Below are positions 25,633 through 34,669 of a DNA stretch of 64,000 nucleotides, piece by piece. A model generated the notes under the pieces. That model did not search any database and had not been told where the DNA came from. It worked only from the letters and a program-made list of their open reading frames with translations. This stretch comes from an uncultured Clostridia bacterium. GTDB lineage: Bacteria; Bacillota; Clostridia; Oscillospirales; Acutalibacteraceae. The stretch is from the NCBI GenBank assembly GCA_947581635.1, contig CANPVE010000005.1:1-64000 (forward strand), read 5' to 3'. Position numbers and translations under genes: made by a program. Each line of letters starts with the position of its first letter. The stretch's first letter is position 1.

Positions 25633-26295
25633 TTGGGTTTTAGCGATATTTTTAAAAACAGATTTTTAAGCCAAGTGAACAATATTTCACCTGCCAGCGC
25701 ATTGGTGACAATGGCAGTAGCTATTGTGCTGGGTTTGGTGATCTTTATAGTTTACAAAAAGACGTTCAAAGGCGTTATGTACAGCAGCAGCTTTAATATG
25801 TCGCTTCTGCTCATGACGGTTATCACATCAGTTATTATTATGACAATAAGTTCAAATGTAGTGCTGTCGCTCGGTATGGTGGGCGCTCTCTCCATCATAC
25901 GTTTCAGAACGGTGATAAAGGATCCCATAGATATAATGTACCTCTTCTGGGCGATATCAATAGGTATAATCGTGGGAGCGGGACAGTATATTTTTGCGGC
26001 CATTTGTGTGGTTGTGATAGGCGTGCTTTGCTTTGTGATGAGTATTATGAAAAGCAAGGAGCGTATGTATCTTCTTGTGATAAGGTATGATATGTCGGCA
26101 ATAAAGGTTATCGACAAGGCGATAAAGTCGATAAACGGCAAAGTGAGGAACAAGACTGTGACTAAATCCAAAATAGAAACTATTGTAGAGGTTGACAGTA
26201 AGGTGGTTGAAGGCAATTTTGTGGAACGCCTCGGCTCGACCAACGGTGTTATCAGCGCGGTTCTGGTCAATTACAACGGAGAGTACAGCGAATAA
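25633..26295 (+). CDS. DUF4956 membrane protein
   Basis: A 220-residue protein with four hydrophobic segments in the first 135 residues and a C-terminal soluble domain rich in beta strands. The conserved core LSLGMVGALSIIRFRTVIKDP lies at about residue 75. The TTG start directly follows the stop codon of the VTC gene. DUF4956 proteins almost always pair with a VTC protein, so a joint role in making or moving polyphosphate through the membrane is likely by association; the biochemical role is unknown. Confidence 0.85.
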   Translation: MGFSDIFKNRFLSQVNNISPASALVTMAVAIVLGLVIFIVYKKTFKGVMYSSSFNMSLLLMTVITSVIIMTISSNVVLSLGMVGALSIIRFRTVIKDPIDIMYLFWAISIGIIVGAGQYIFAAICVVVIGVLCFVMSIMKSKERMYLLVIRYDMSAIKVIDKAIKSINGKVRNKTVTKSKIETIVEVDSKVVEGNFVERLGSTNGVISAVLVNYNGEYSE

Positions 26296-26342
26296 CTACA
26301 ATTAACGGGCAATTGTAATTAAATTTGCGCGGGGTACAACTT

Positions 26343-29300
26343 ATGAAGTGGAAGCATTTATTTACAAGTGAAGTGTTGAAACGCGGTGAGCAGTACAAGA
26401 AAAGTGGGCGAGTATCTAATCTTACGAATGTTAACAAAGGCAAGTATACTGCGAACGTGTATGGTTCCAATTACAATGTGTACAGTGTATCAATAAAATT
26501 TTCGTCCGCGTCCGTGGAGAGTATGGGGTGCGGCTGTCAGTATGCTCAATCCGGACGCACTTGTAAGCATATGGCCGCTGTGTTGTATGCGCTCGAATCT
26601 CAGAATGATCAAATGTCTGTAAAGCGTCTCTTTAGTTCCAGAGAGAAAATCAAGCCATTCAGCTCATATAACGGCGAATCGGATAAGGACAGCTACCGAT
26701 ATTTTGATATGAGCAAAATAACGAACGAACTTATTATTTATGATGATACATATGATAAAGCAAAGGGCCTCCTTGAGAGCAGCAAGTTTACGGTCAAGTC
26801 GATAGGATTGGATTACAATTATGAGGGCGGTTTGTGCTGTGCTGTCATGGGACAGGCGGAAAGAATAAACGCATGGTATCCTGTGATGGTTTCTTTCAGC
26901 AAAGACGGAATTGAGGAGCTGAAATGCGCGGCCTACGGCTGCAAAAGTTATTATTCGGGATACAATATTGCAAATGGACAAAGGGAACCGTGCGAACACA
27001 CACTCGCGTTGTTGATAGCCGCCGACAAATTCATCAGGGAAAATGATTTTGGAGACTCAACTGATCAATCTGCGAACCGGTTACTTGAGTCGTTCAGAAA
27101 AACGCGCTCGGCACTGAGTGCTGCGATGTCTGCGGGAAGAGATGTAGCGTTGGAACCGCGCATTACCAAGGAATACGGCAGGCTTAATTTGTCATTCCGA
27201 ATAGGTTGTGACAAAATGTATGTTGTCAGGAACCTGCCGGATTTGGTTGAGCACGTTGAAGAGAGGGAAGAGATCTCGTTCGGCAAGCTCAAGCTGAATT
27301 TTGCCAATGACAGGATACGCGAACAGGATATTGAGCTTTACAATTTCATCAAGGGTGTAATTGATGATGAATATCACCACAATGAGCAAATTCAAAGATA
27401 CAACTACTTCGGAGTGAGTCAGATATCCGTAAAATCCGATATAGCGCTGTACGGTCAGCGGCTTGACAGTTTCGTTGACTTTGCTCACGGAAAAGACGTG
27501 ATTTACATTGACAAGGACACTTCTTCAAGTAATTCTAGCGGCAAGCCTTTAAATATGTTAAAATTTGGGCATGACTTTCCGAAGATCTCACTTAAAATAC
27601 GAAAAGACACAGATAAATACGGTGTTTTTCACGGAGTAGTGGTGAGTGGAACTGCCCCGGATTTCTTTTCCACTCCAAGATATCGATACTTTCTTGATGG
27701 AGATGTCCTAAATCGTGTGAGCAGCGACGTAAGAGCATTAGAGCCTATATTCGACCTTATAGACGGAGGGAAGATACATTTCAGAATAGGCAGACAGAAT
27801 TTGTCGGAGTTTTATTACACTGTGCTTCCACAGCTGCGTGAATACATAAACGTAGAAGAGAACGACGCAGAAGTAGTTGAACAATATCTGCCGCCTGAGG
27901 TGAGATTTGCGTTTTATCTGGATATCATTGACGGAACGCCTGTTTGTCGTGCGGTTTCACAGTATGGTGAGTTAAGTCGCCCAACAATGGATTGTTTGAA
28001 CGACAGTATGGTGAAGGAACGGTTCCGAGACGTATATCGCGAGTTACAGGCTATACAAGCTGTGCAGCGGTATTTTCCGCAGGTGGATAAGGCGGGCGAT
28101 CAATTTATTTGCGGCAGCGACGAAGACGCTGTTTACAATATGCTGGAAAGTGGGATAGTCGAACTGGCAGAATTAGGAGAAGTGCAGGGTACCGACCGTT
28201 TCAGATGCCTGAGAATTCGTCCTAAGGTGCAGGTAAAAGTAGGCGTATCCGTATCAGGAGATTTGATGAATCTGGAGATTGGCAGTACTGATGTATCCCG
28301 CGAGGAACTTTTGGAGATATTGCGGAGCTACAAGCAAAAGAAGCGATATCATAGATTGAAAAGCGGAGATTTTGTCAATATAGAGGATAACATATCTGAG
28401 TTGAGTGCAATGATCGATACCATGCGGCTTTCATCTAAAGATATAATAAGCGGCAAAATAAAAATTCCGACCTACAGAGCGCTGTACCTTGACAATATGT
28501 CAAAAGAGTGTGGATCTCTCGAAATCAAGCGTGACAAATACTTCAGAAAAATAATTCAAAGTTTTAAGACGGTCAGTGAGTCTGACTTTGACGTACCCGA
28601 TAATTTACAGGACATAATGCGTGGGTATCAGGTGTACGGTCACAAATGGCTTCGGACGCTGGGAGCATATGGTTTTGGCGGAATACTGGCGGACGACATG
28701 GGATTGGGCAAGACGCTGCAAATGATTTCCGTATTCTCTGCGGCACAGGCGGAGGGGAGAGAAGGAACGTCTATCGTGATATGTCCGTCGTCACTGATCT
28801 ACAACTGGATTGAAGAGGTTTCCCGATTTGCTCCTGAGCTTTCGGCGTGCGCTATCGTTGGCACTCAGAAGGAGCGCAGCGAGCTCATAAGCAAATGCGG
28901 TGAATACCATGTTATTGTGACTTCATACGACCTTTTCAAGCGTGACATCAACTTGTATCAGCAGCACAGTTTCCTGTATCAAGTGCTTGACGAAGCGCAG
29001 TATATTAAAACGCACACGACGGCGGCTGCAAAGTCCGTTAAAATGTTGCAAAGTAAGACACGCTTCGCACTAACAGGTACACCTATTGAAAATCGTTTAA
29101 GTGAACTGTGGAGCATATTTGATTATCTGATGCCGGGATTTTTATATGGCTATGACACCTTTAAGAAAGAATACGAATCTCCTATAGCCAAGAAGAATGA
29201 TGCGGACACTGTCAAGCGTCTCAAACGTATGGTTTCTCCATTTATTCTCAGGCGTCTTAAGGCCGATGTTTTAAATGACCTTCCGGACAAGATAGAGGAG

Positions 29301-30002
29301 GTCAGATACGCCAAATTTGCGAAAGAGCAACAGCTTGTCTACGACAGTCAAGTAATCTGCATGAGAAATATGCTCGACAGCCAAGATGATGCCTCTGTTA
29401 AAAAGAACAAGCTGCAAATAATGGCTGAACTTACCAAGATACGTCAGATTTGTTGTGATCCATCTCTTCTGTTTGAGGATTACAATGGGGGATCGGCCAA
29501 GCGCGAGACTTGCATTGATCTTATAAACAGCGCAATAGAGGGTGAGCACAGGATATTGCTTTTTTCGCAGTTTACTTCCATGCTTGATCTTTTGGAGCAG
29601 GATTTGCGTAAGACGGGCATAGAGTACTTTAAGATAACTGGCAGCACACCAAAAAAGGAGCGTATGCAACTGGTACAGAGCTTCAATTCGGGCAATACAC
29701 CGGTGTTTCTGATATCGCTTAAAGCGGGCGGCACAGGGCTTAACCTGACGGGCGCGGATGTTGTAATACATTACGATCCATGGTGGAACGTGGCCGCACA
29801 GAATCAGGCAACCGATCGTGCGCACAGAATAGGACAGACAAAGACTGTCTCTGTTTATAGAATTATTGTGAAAAATTCTATAGAGGAAAAAATTCTGAAA
29901 ATGCAGGAGCTTAAAAAGAATTTGGCGGACGAAATTCTCACAGGAGGCGGCGGCAATATTGCAGAGATGAGCAGAGAGGACATACTGGAGCTGTTGAGCT
30001 AG
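26343..30002 (+). CDS. SNF2-family DNA helicase with SWIM zinc fingers
   Basis: A 1219-residue SWI2/SNF2 ATPase. The N-terminal SWIM finger reads CGCQYAQSGRTCKHMAAVLY (about residue 60), and a second, looser Cys/His cluster follows near residues 195-225. A bacterial SNF2-associated region leads to the motor: Walker A DDMGLGKTLQM (about residue 785), the DEAQ box VLDEAQYIK, and the helicase C lobe with LKAGGTGLNLTGADVVIHYD and DRAHRIGQ. Such proteins move along double-stranded DNA to displace bound proteins. The ATG at 26343 is used; a TTG 18 bases earlier is the alternative. It follows DUF4956 by 47 bases, but a shared function is not evident. Confidence 0.92.
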   Translation: MKWKHLFTSEVLKRGEQYKKSGRVSNLTNVNKGKYTANVYGSNYNVYSVSIKFSSASVESMGCGCQYAQSGRTCKHMAAVLYALESQNDQMSVKRLFSSREKIKPFSSYNGESDKDSYRYFDMSKITNELIIYDDTYDKAKGLLESSKFTVKSIGLDYNYEGGLCCAVMGQAERINAWYPVMVSFSKDGIEELKCAAYGCKSYYSGYNIANGQREPCEHTLALLIAADKFIRENDFGDSTDQSANRLLESFRKTRSALSAAMSAGRDVALEPRITKEYGRLNLSFRIGCDKMYVVRNLPDLVEHVEEREEISFGKLKLNFANDRIREQDIELYNFIKGVIDDEYHHNEQIQRYNYFGVSQISVKSDIALYGQRLDSFVDFAHGKDVIYIDKDTSSSNSSGKPLNMLKFGHDFPKISLKIRKDTDKYGVFHGVVVSGTAPDFFSTPRYRYFLDGDVLNRVSSDVRALEPIFDLIDGGKIHFRIGRQNLSEFYYTVLPQLREYINVEENDAEVVEQYLPPEVRFAFYLDIIDGTPVCRAVSQYGELSRPTMDCLNDSMVKERFRDVYRELQAIQAVQRYFPQVDKAGDQFICGSDEDAVYNMLESGIVELAELGEVQGTDRFRCLRIRPKVQVKVGVSVSGDLMNLEIGSTDVSREELLEILRSYKQKKRYHRLKSGDFVNIEDNISELSAMIDTMRLSSKDIISGKIKIPTYRALYLDNMSKECGSLEIKRDKYFRKIIQSFKTVSESDFDVPDNLQDIMRGYQVYGHKWLRTLGAYGFGGILADDMGLGKTLQMISVFSAAQAEGREGTSIVICPSSLIYNWIEEVSRFAPELSACAIVGTQKERSELISKCGEYHVIVTSYDLFKRDINLYQQHSFLYQVLDEAQYIKTHTTAAAKSVKMLQSKTRFALTGTPIENRLSELWSIFDYLMPGFLYGYDTFKKEYESPIAKKNDADTVKRLKRMVSPFILRRLKADVLNDLPDKIEEVRYAKFAKEQQLVYDSQVICMRNMLDSQDDASVKKNKLQIMAELTKIRQICCDPSLLFEDYNGGSAKRETCIDLINSAIEGEHRILLFSQFTSMLDLLEQDLRKTGIEYFKITGSTPKKERMQLVQSFNSGNTPVFLISLKAGGTGLNLTGADVVIHYDPWWNVAAQNQATDRAHRIGQTKTVSVYRIIVKNSIEEKILKMQELKKNLADEILTGGGGNIAEMSREDILELLS

Positions 30003-30035
30003 CGCATCGATATGCAATCGGCTCATAAGAATACT

Positions 30036-30073
30036 GCACCGAGCATATTTTATGTCGGTGCGGTTTGTTTTGT
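30036..30073 (+). terminator. Terminator of the SNF2 helicase gene
   Basis: GCACCGA (30036-30042) pairs with TCGGTGC (30055-30061), followed by GGTTTGTTTTGTT. Confidence 0.6.
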
Positions 30074-30180
30074 TCATAATTCTACAGGCTCATTGAGCAA
30101 TCGTCGGTGATGATCATGGTGTCGCCATAAAATTGGACATAGGTATTCCAAAAATATATAGCGCTTTTACAGATGAAAAA

Positions 30181-30220
30181 TCCTCAGTAATTGCTTTGCT
30201 TATAAAGCAATTACTGAGGA
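30181..30220 (-). terminator. Terminator between convergent genes
   Basis: A perfect 17-bp inverted repeat (TCCTCAGTAATTGCTTT with its complement, 6-base loop). On the minus strand a T5 run follows, ending the gene at 30246-31439. It can also act on the plus strand. Confidence 0.85.
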
Positions 30221-30245
30221 AGGTTGTTTTAAATCATTTTTTTGA

Positions 30246-31439
30246 TTATTTGGTAAGGTCGTAACTATAGGACTGGGTTTTTGCGTCGTTCTCTACGACA
30301 ATCTGCATTTTCATTTTGGCCGTATCATAGAATACCGTGTACTGCGTGCCATAAAGCACCGTGCCGAAGTGATTCTCACCGCTGTCCCTCATGTTTGTAG
30401 ACTGGCTCTTCATAATAGACTGGGCGTAATCCTGAGACATACCCGGCTTACCTCCGGAGAGCTGATCCGAAAGCGCCTTTTCAAAGAAATCGTAAAGAGT
30501 AACCTCGTCATAGGCGTTGTTGTAATCCCTTGTGGAAGACGGAACCTTAGGGCTTTCCATTTTATTGGAGCAGACCTGATGCAGAGCACCGCTCTCCATA
30601 TACTCTACTTCCATTGAACCGTTGACGTATTCAATTATGGCGCTCTTTTCTTCCTTTTCGGAGACGAAGAAGTGGTAGGTTCCGCTGCTGAAGTCTATGT
30701 CGTAATTCTTGAGAACATCTATTGCGTTGTCTACGGTAGTAGCGCGATCCAGCATAAGCCTTACCGCTACGAACGGTGTTATATTTATCAAATTTGTGTC
30801 ATCACAGCTTGCGACAGGGCAGGATATCAGCGATACCGACAGCCCTTCCTGATTGATACCCTCAGATGTGCAATACGTAGCCGCGATGGTTTGGAACGCG
30901 TTGTTATACCACTGATCTACATTGGTTTCCGCTTGAACTCCAACATCAGACATATCAATTATGTTCCACGATTTGTAGCCGTTCTGTGGCTTGGCTGTTA
31001 CCATCAATATCGGGGCGTCGTATGAATTGTAAACACGTCCCTTCATGTAGGAGTATATGAAAGTGCGGCTGTAAAACGCAACGGACCCTTTGGTTACGTA
31101 TTCGTTCTTATCTTCTCCGGGAATTGCGTCAGATAAGCTTTTAAAGAACTTTTGTTTGTAATACTTAATGACCTCATCGTTGTTTGAAAGTTCTTTATTG
31201 ACCATGTCGGAATATTCAAAATTCTGGTATGTCATAGTGTAGTACGGGTGGTCGCTCACGTGTTTGAAGGTAGTGAGAGCTGCCATTTCACCGGCGCCTG
31301 CGACACAAAGATAAACCAGCAGGGCCGCCGCTATGGTTAGTATGATGAGGATGGTCCACAGCAGAATCCCTTTGATCTTCTGAGCGAGAGTTTTTTCCTT
31401 GACTATAGGAACTCCGCTGTCATTGAGTTGTACATTCAT
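30246..31439 (-). CDS. Membrane-anchored Ntn-hydrolase-like protein (choloylglycine hydrolase/C45-like)
   Basis: A 397-residue protein with one membrane span at about residues 25-50 and an extracellular domain. INQEGLSVSLISCP, the following INITPFVAVRLMLDRATTVDNAI and the strand pair YHFFVSEKEEKSAIIEY resemble linear-amide hydrolases of the choloylglycine/acyl-transferase (C59/C45) group. In that group the nucleophilic Cys sits at the start of CxTF...GRNxD; here the matching stretch reads SRTFIYSYMKGRVYN, so Cys appears to be Ser and is internal. The enzyme may be inactive, use Ser, or be a distant relative. GGAGG at 31446-31450 fixes the ATG at 31439. It is a single-gene unit convergent with the helicase gene. 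Confidence 0.5.
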   Translation of the reverse strand: MNVQLNDSGVPIVKEKTLAQKIKGILLWTILIILTIAAALLVYLCVAGAGEMAALTTFKHVSDHPYYTMTYQNFEYSDMVNKELSNNDEVIKYYKQKFFKSLSDAIPGEDKNEYVTKGSVAFYSRTFIYSYMKGRVYNSYDAPILMVTAKPQNGYKSWNIIDMSDVGVQAETNVDQWYNNAFQTIAATYCTSEGINQEGLSVSLISCPVASCDDTNLINITPFVAVRLMLDRATTVDNAIDVLKNYDIDFSSGTYHFFVSEKEEKSAIIEYVNGSMEVEYMESGALHQVCSNKMESPKVPSSTRDYNNAYDEVTLYDFFEKALSDQLSGGKPGMSQDYAQSIMKSQSTNMRDSGENHFGTVLYGTQYTVFYDTAKMKMQIVVENDAKTQSYSYDLTK

Positions 31440-31657
31440 TATAATTCCTCCGTATTGTGTTGAATTATTCATATACATTTAACCATATTTTATTAAATTT
31501 GTCAATAACAGTGAGTTAAAAAGGTGTGATTTTTTTAATACGATTGCAGCAGGAGAATTTGGTAAGCGCATAAAAATGTTTACAATTAAGATGTTGAATT
31601 AGTTGATTCGGCATAATATTATTTAGTTGGGGATAATTTGAACGGCAGGTGGATTTT

Positions 31658-32254
31658 ATGTTGGTGGGCATAACCGGACCCAGCGGTGCAGGTAAGGGAT
31701 TGGTGGTGCGTGTCTTTGAGTCGTACGGCTTTCATGCGATAGATGCCGACGAGATAGCGCGTGCGGTTGTCATGCCGGGAGAACCCGCTTTGACACGTCT
31801 TGCCGAGAAGTTTGGCAGCGATATAGTCAAAGCTGACGGTACTCTTGACCGCAGGCTTCTGGCAAAGCGTGCGTTTGCGTCCCGTGAGAATACGGATCTG
31901 ATGAATGACATAATGCTTACAGAGATACGCACACGCATGATCGCATACGCGCATGAATGCCGCACAAGGGAAGAGGACTGCCTTTTTGACGCTCCGCTCT
32001 TGTTTGAAGCACATTTGGAAGAAACGTGTGATTGCTGTGTTGCTGTGATAGCGCCGCTTGAACTGAGAATAAAACGGCTTTGTGAGCGTGACGGCATTAC
32101 GGAGAGCGAAATCCGCAGCCGAATAAAAATGCAGCATGAGGACGAATATTATACATCGCGGTGCCAATATATTATTATTAATGACAGTGACAAGACAATG
32201 CTTGAAAAAAAAGCCCAAGAATTAGTTCAATTAATTCTGCGTCGATCAGATTAG
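31658..32254 (+). CDS. coaE: Dephospho-CoA kinase
   Basis: A 198-residue P-loop kinase that adds the 3'-phosphate in the last step of coenzyme A synthesis. The P-loop GITGPSGAGKGLV (residues 4-16), the DADEIARAVV substrate motif (about residue 28), the DAPLLFEA motif (about residue 113) and the lid region RLCERDGITESEIRSRI are all present. Length is normal. The ATG at 31658 follows AGGTGG; a GTG three codons earlier is possible. Downstream genes run in the same direction. Confidence 0.93.
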   Translation: MLVGITGPSGAGKGLVVRVFESYGFHAIDADEIARAVVMPGEPALTRLAEKFGSDIVKADGTLDRRLLAKRAFASRENTDLMNDIMLTEIRTRMIAYAHECRTREEDCLFDAPLLFEAHLEETCDCCVAVIAPLELRIKRLCERDGITESEIRSRIKMQHEDEYYTSRCQYIIINDSDKTMLEKKAQELVQLILRRSD

Positions 32255-32325
32255 CTGCCGTTCCGGTTTTTGGGTGTTTCGTTGGGCGCTGTAATCGTTA
32301 ACTAGTGAAGTTAGGAGAGAATTTG

Positions 32326-32886
32326 ATGGTGTTTAGCCTGCACAGGAAAAAGGGTTTTTTGGCGTTTGCGCTCGTGGTCATTGTGGTGGCGGGGATTGCC
32401 TGCCTTGGACTTAACGCAGTAAAGGCGTATATCTATCCTCAGAGCTACTCCAATTATGTGGAGAAATACTGCGGTGAATACGGTATAGATGAAAATCTGA
32501 CATATGCCGTAATACACACGGAAAGCGGGTTCGACAGCGACGCAGTTTCACATATGGGAGCTTGCGGTCTCATGCAGATTATGCCCGAGACTTTTGAATG
32601 GCTGAGGTCAAAAATCGGAGCCGATGAGAGTGATATTGATATATTTGACCCCGAAACGAATATACGCTACGGAGTGTATTTTCTCTCCGTGCTTAACAAC
32701 GAGTTTGGCGACGAGAGATTGGCGATTGCCGCATATCATGCAGGAATGGGGCGTGTGAATCAATGGCTGAGCGACTCTGTGATATCTCCTGACGGTAAGA
32801 CACTGGAGAATATCCCGTTTGACGATACCGAGTATTATGTGAAAAAAGTCGAGCGTGCTAAAAAGGTGTATGAAACTTTGTATTGA
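32326..32886 (+). CDS. Lytic transglycosylase (SLT family)
   Basis: A 186-residue wall enzyme with an N-terminal membrane anchor (about residues 8-32) and an SLT domain. The catalytic Glu lies in VIHTESGFDSDAVS, followed by the family motifs GACGLMQIMPETF and AAYHAGMGRVNQWL. It cleaves peptidoglycan between MurNAc and GlcNAc to give 1,6-anhydro ends. GGAGAG precedes the ATG at 32326. The short length and coaE neighbourhood match the small SLT proteins found next to coaE in many Clostridia. Confidence 0.92.
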   Translation: MVFSLHRKKGFLAFALVVIVVAGIACLGLNAVKAYIYPQSYSNYVEKYCGEYGIDENLTYAVIHTESGFDSDAVSHMGACGLMQIMPETFEWLRSKIGADESDIDIFDPETNIRYGVYFLSVLNNEFGDERLAIAAYHAGMGRVNQWLSDSVISPDGKTLENIPFDDTEYYVKKVERAKKVYETLY

Positions 32887-33001
32887 TTTTTTGTGATGAT
32901 TATTTAATAAATATTGACAATTACAGATACAAACGATATAATCTAATTGTTAAAACCAGATTATGTCGTTTGTTTTTGTTTTATATGTGAGGATTGATTG
33001 G

Positions 33002-33565
33002 TTGGAGAATGTAGAATTTGAAAAAGACAGCAGAATGTTGGACTTCGCTCATACTGTGTCTGAATTCAAGCTGCCGCGTTGGGATCAGATACCGTCGCTT
33101 GGGCTGTATATGGATCAGGTTGTCACGGTAATTGAAAAGTCACTAGCTCCGATTTTGGATTTTAGCCGAGAAGCGTTTATTACTTCGTCAATGGTGAATA
33201 ATTATGTTAAACTGGGAATTGTGCAAAAACCGGAAAAGAAAAAATATAGCCGTGAGCACATTGCGGGTCTTATGGTGATAACTATATTGAAACAGTCTAT
33301 CGCTATAAGTGATATAAGGCTTGGTATCGACGAGGTAATAAAAAATCAAGAAAGGGCTGAGGCGTACGACAGCTTTTGCGAATACTTGGAACGCGCGATG
33401 TGGATTGTGTCACAAAGCGTGATATCCCCCTGTGACAGCGCGAATATAGATATGACCGGCAACCCTTTGATAATGATGGCAGCTTGCTCATTTGCAACAA
33501 AGATATTCGCTGCAAAAATGCTGTCCATAGTTCGTGATGACGGTGGAAGTGCAGGAAAAGAGTAA
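33002..33565 (+). CDS. DUF1836 domain protein
   Basis: A 187-residue protein. The N-terminal half shows a MerR-like helix-turn-helix pattern (FITSSMVNNYVKLGIVQKPE, then KYSREHIAGLMVITILKQ), the hallmark of DUF1836. The family is presumed regulatory; no target is known. A TTG at 33002 following GTGAGGATTGATTGG is the likeliest start; the 13-codon longer reading is hydrophobic and unlike the family. It lies downstream of the transglycosylase gene and before degV. Confidence 0.75.
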   Translation: MENVEFEKDSRMLDFAHTVSEFKLPRWDQIPSLGLYMDQVVTVIEKSLAPILDFSREAFITSSMVNNYVKLGIVQKPEKKKYSREHIAGLMVITILKQSIAISDIRLGIDEVIKNQERAEAYDSFCEYLERAMWIVSQSVISPCDSANIDMTGNPLIMMAACSFATKIFAAKMLSIVRDDGGSAGKE

Positions 33566-33660
33566 CTTTTCTACACCGGTATCGCAGCGTTTGTTTTAAA
33601 GATTAGGCTTTCTATAATTTATTTCCAAAGTGGAAAATCTAAATTTGTGAGGTTATGTGC

Positions 33661-34518
33661 ATGAACGAGCAGAAAATTGCAATATTAGTAGATTCCGGCA
33701 CTGACGTGCCGCCAAAGTATCGTGAAAAGTACGGTATATATTGGTTGCCGTTGCTTATAAATTATTCAGACAGACAGTGCCGCGACGGCATAGACATACA
33801 GCCGCAGGAGATGTACGATTTTCTGCCCATAGAGATCCCCAAAACATCACTTCCGGAAGGAGGGATGGTCGAGGAAGTGTTTGACAGGATAAAGTCAGAT
33901 GGCTATGAGCGTGTGTTTGCGGTTACAATATCGTCGGGGCTGAGCGGAACATACAATATGGTTCGCATGATAGCCGAAGAGTATGAGGGGCTAAATATAT
34001 TCGTGCTTGATAGTAAAAATATTTCCATAGGTTCGGGTATGTTGGCTATACGGGCCGCGCAGATGGTGAACGATGAGGGGATAAGCTGGGAAGAACTGAT
34101 TCTCAGAATGCCAAGGGAACTGTCCAAATCTAAGGTATTCTTTTGCGTGGATACCCTTAAGTATCTGCAAAAAGGTGGGCGTATAGGTCTTGTCACAGCG
34201 ATGCTCGGCTCTTCTCTCAGTCTCAAGCCAATAATTTCATGCAACGAAAGCGGAATTTATTATACTGCGGCAAAAGCGATAGGGCGGGCGCGCTCAATAC
34301 AAAAGGTGATAGATCTGGCAAGTGAATTTGCACGGAAAGCCGAAAGGGCAGACTTGGCAGTTATGAACGGAGCCGCCGAGATTGATGGCAATAACGTCCG
34401 CAACAAGGTGGAGGGAACGATAGTCAATGGTACAGTGATAGTCACAGGACAGATAGGCGCGGCTTTGGGTGTGCATACGGGTCCTGGATTGATTGGCGTG
34501 GGAGTGTTGCAAAGGTAG
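33661..34518 (+). CDS. DegV family fatty-acid-binding protein
   Basis: A 285-residue DegV protein. ILVDSGTDVPPKYREKYG at the start, the ligand-site TISSGLSGTYN (about residue 90) and the second-domain motif FCVDTLKYLQKGGRIG (about residue 160) are typical. In Gram-positive bacteria these proteins (FakB) hold a fatty acid for phosphorylation by FakA; no fakA lies here. Of two close ATG codons, the one at 33661 has the better spacing from GAGG. Confidence 0.9.
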   Translation: MNEQKIAILVDSGTDVPPKYREKYGIYWLPLLINYSDRQCRDGIDIQPQEMYDFLPIEIPKTSLPEGGMVEEVFDRIKSDGYERVFAVTISSGLSGTYNMVRMIAEEYEGLNIFVLDSKNISIGSGMLAIRAAQMVNDEGISWEELILRMPRELSKSKVFFCVDTLKYLQKGGRIGLVTAMLGSSLSLKPIISCNESGIYYTAAKAIGRARSIQKVIDLASEFARKAERADLAVMNGAAEIDGNNVRNKVEGTIVNGTVIVTGQIGAALGVHTGPGLIGVGVLQR

Positions 34519-34540
34519 ACATTATTGATAAGATAACAGT

Positions 34541-34584
34541 CAGGCTTGAATGAGGAAAATAAACCTTGTTCAAGCCTGTTTTGT
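34541..34584 (+). terminator. Terminator of degV
   Basis: CAGGCTTGAA (34541-34550) pairs with TTCAAGCCTG (34569-34578), followed by TTTTGT. Confidence 0.75.
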
Positions 34585-34669
34585 ATATTTGCTGATAAAC
34601 ACTTGAAAATAAAATAAAATTACTGTATAATAATTACAAATTTTATATCTGTAAAGGTCAGTGATTTTT

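Noticed and set aside
29271..30077. 268-codon minus-strand frame opposite the SNF2 helicase
   Set aside because: Antisense to the conserved helicase C lobe; composition is typical of a shadow frame.
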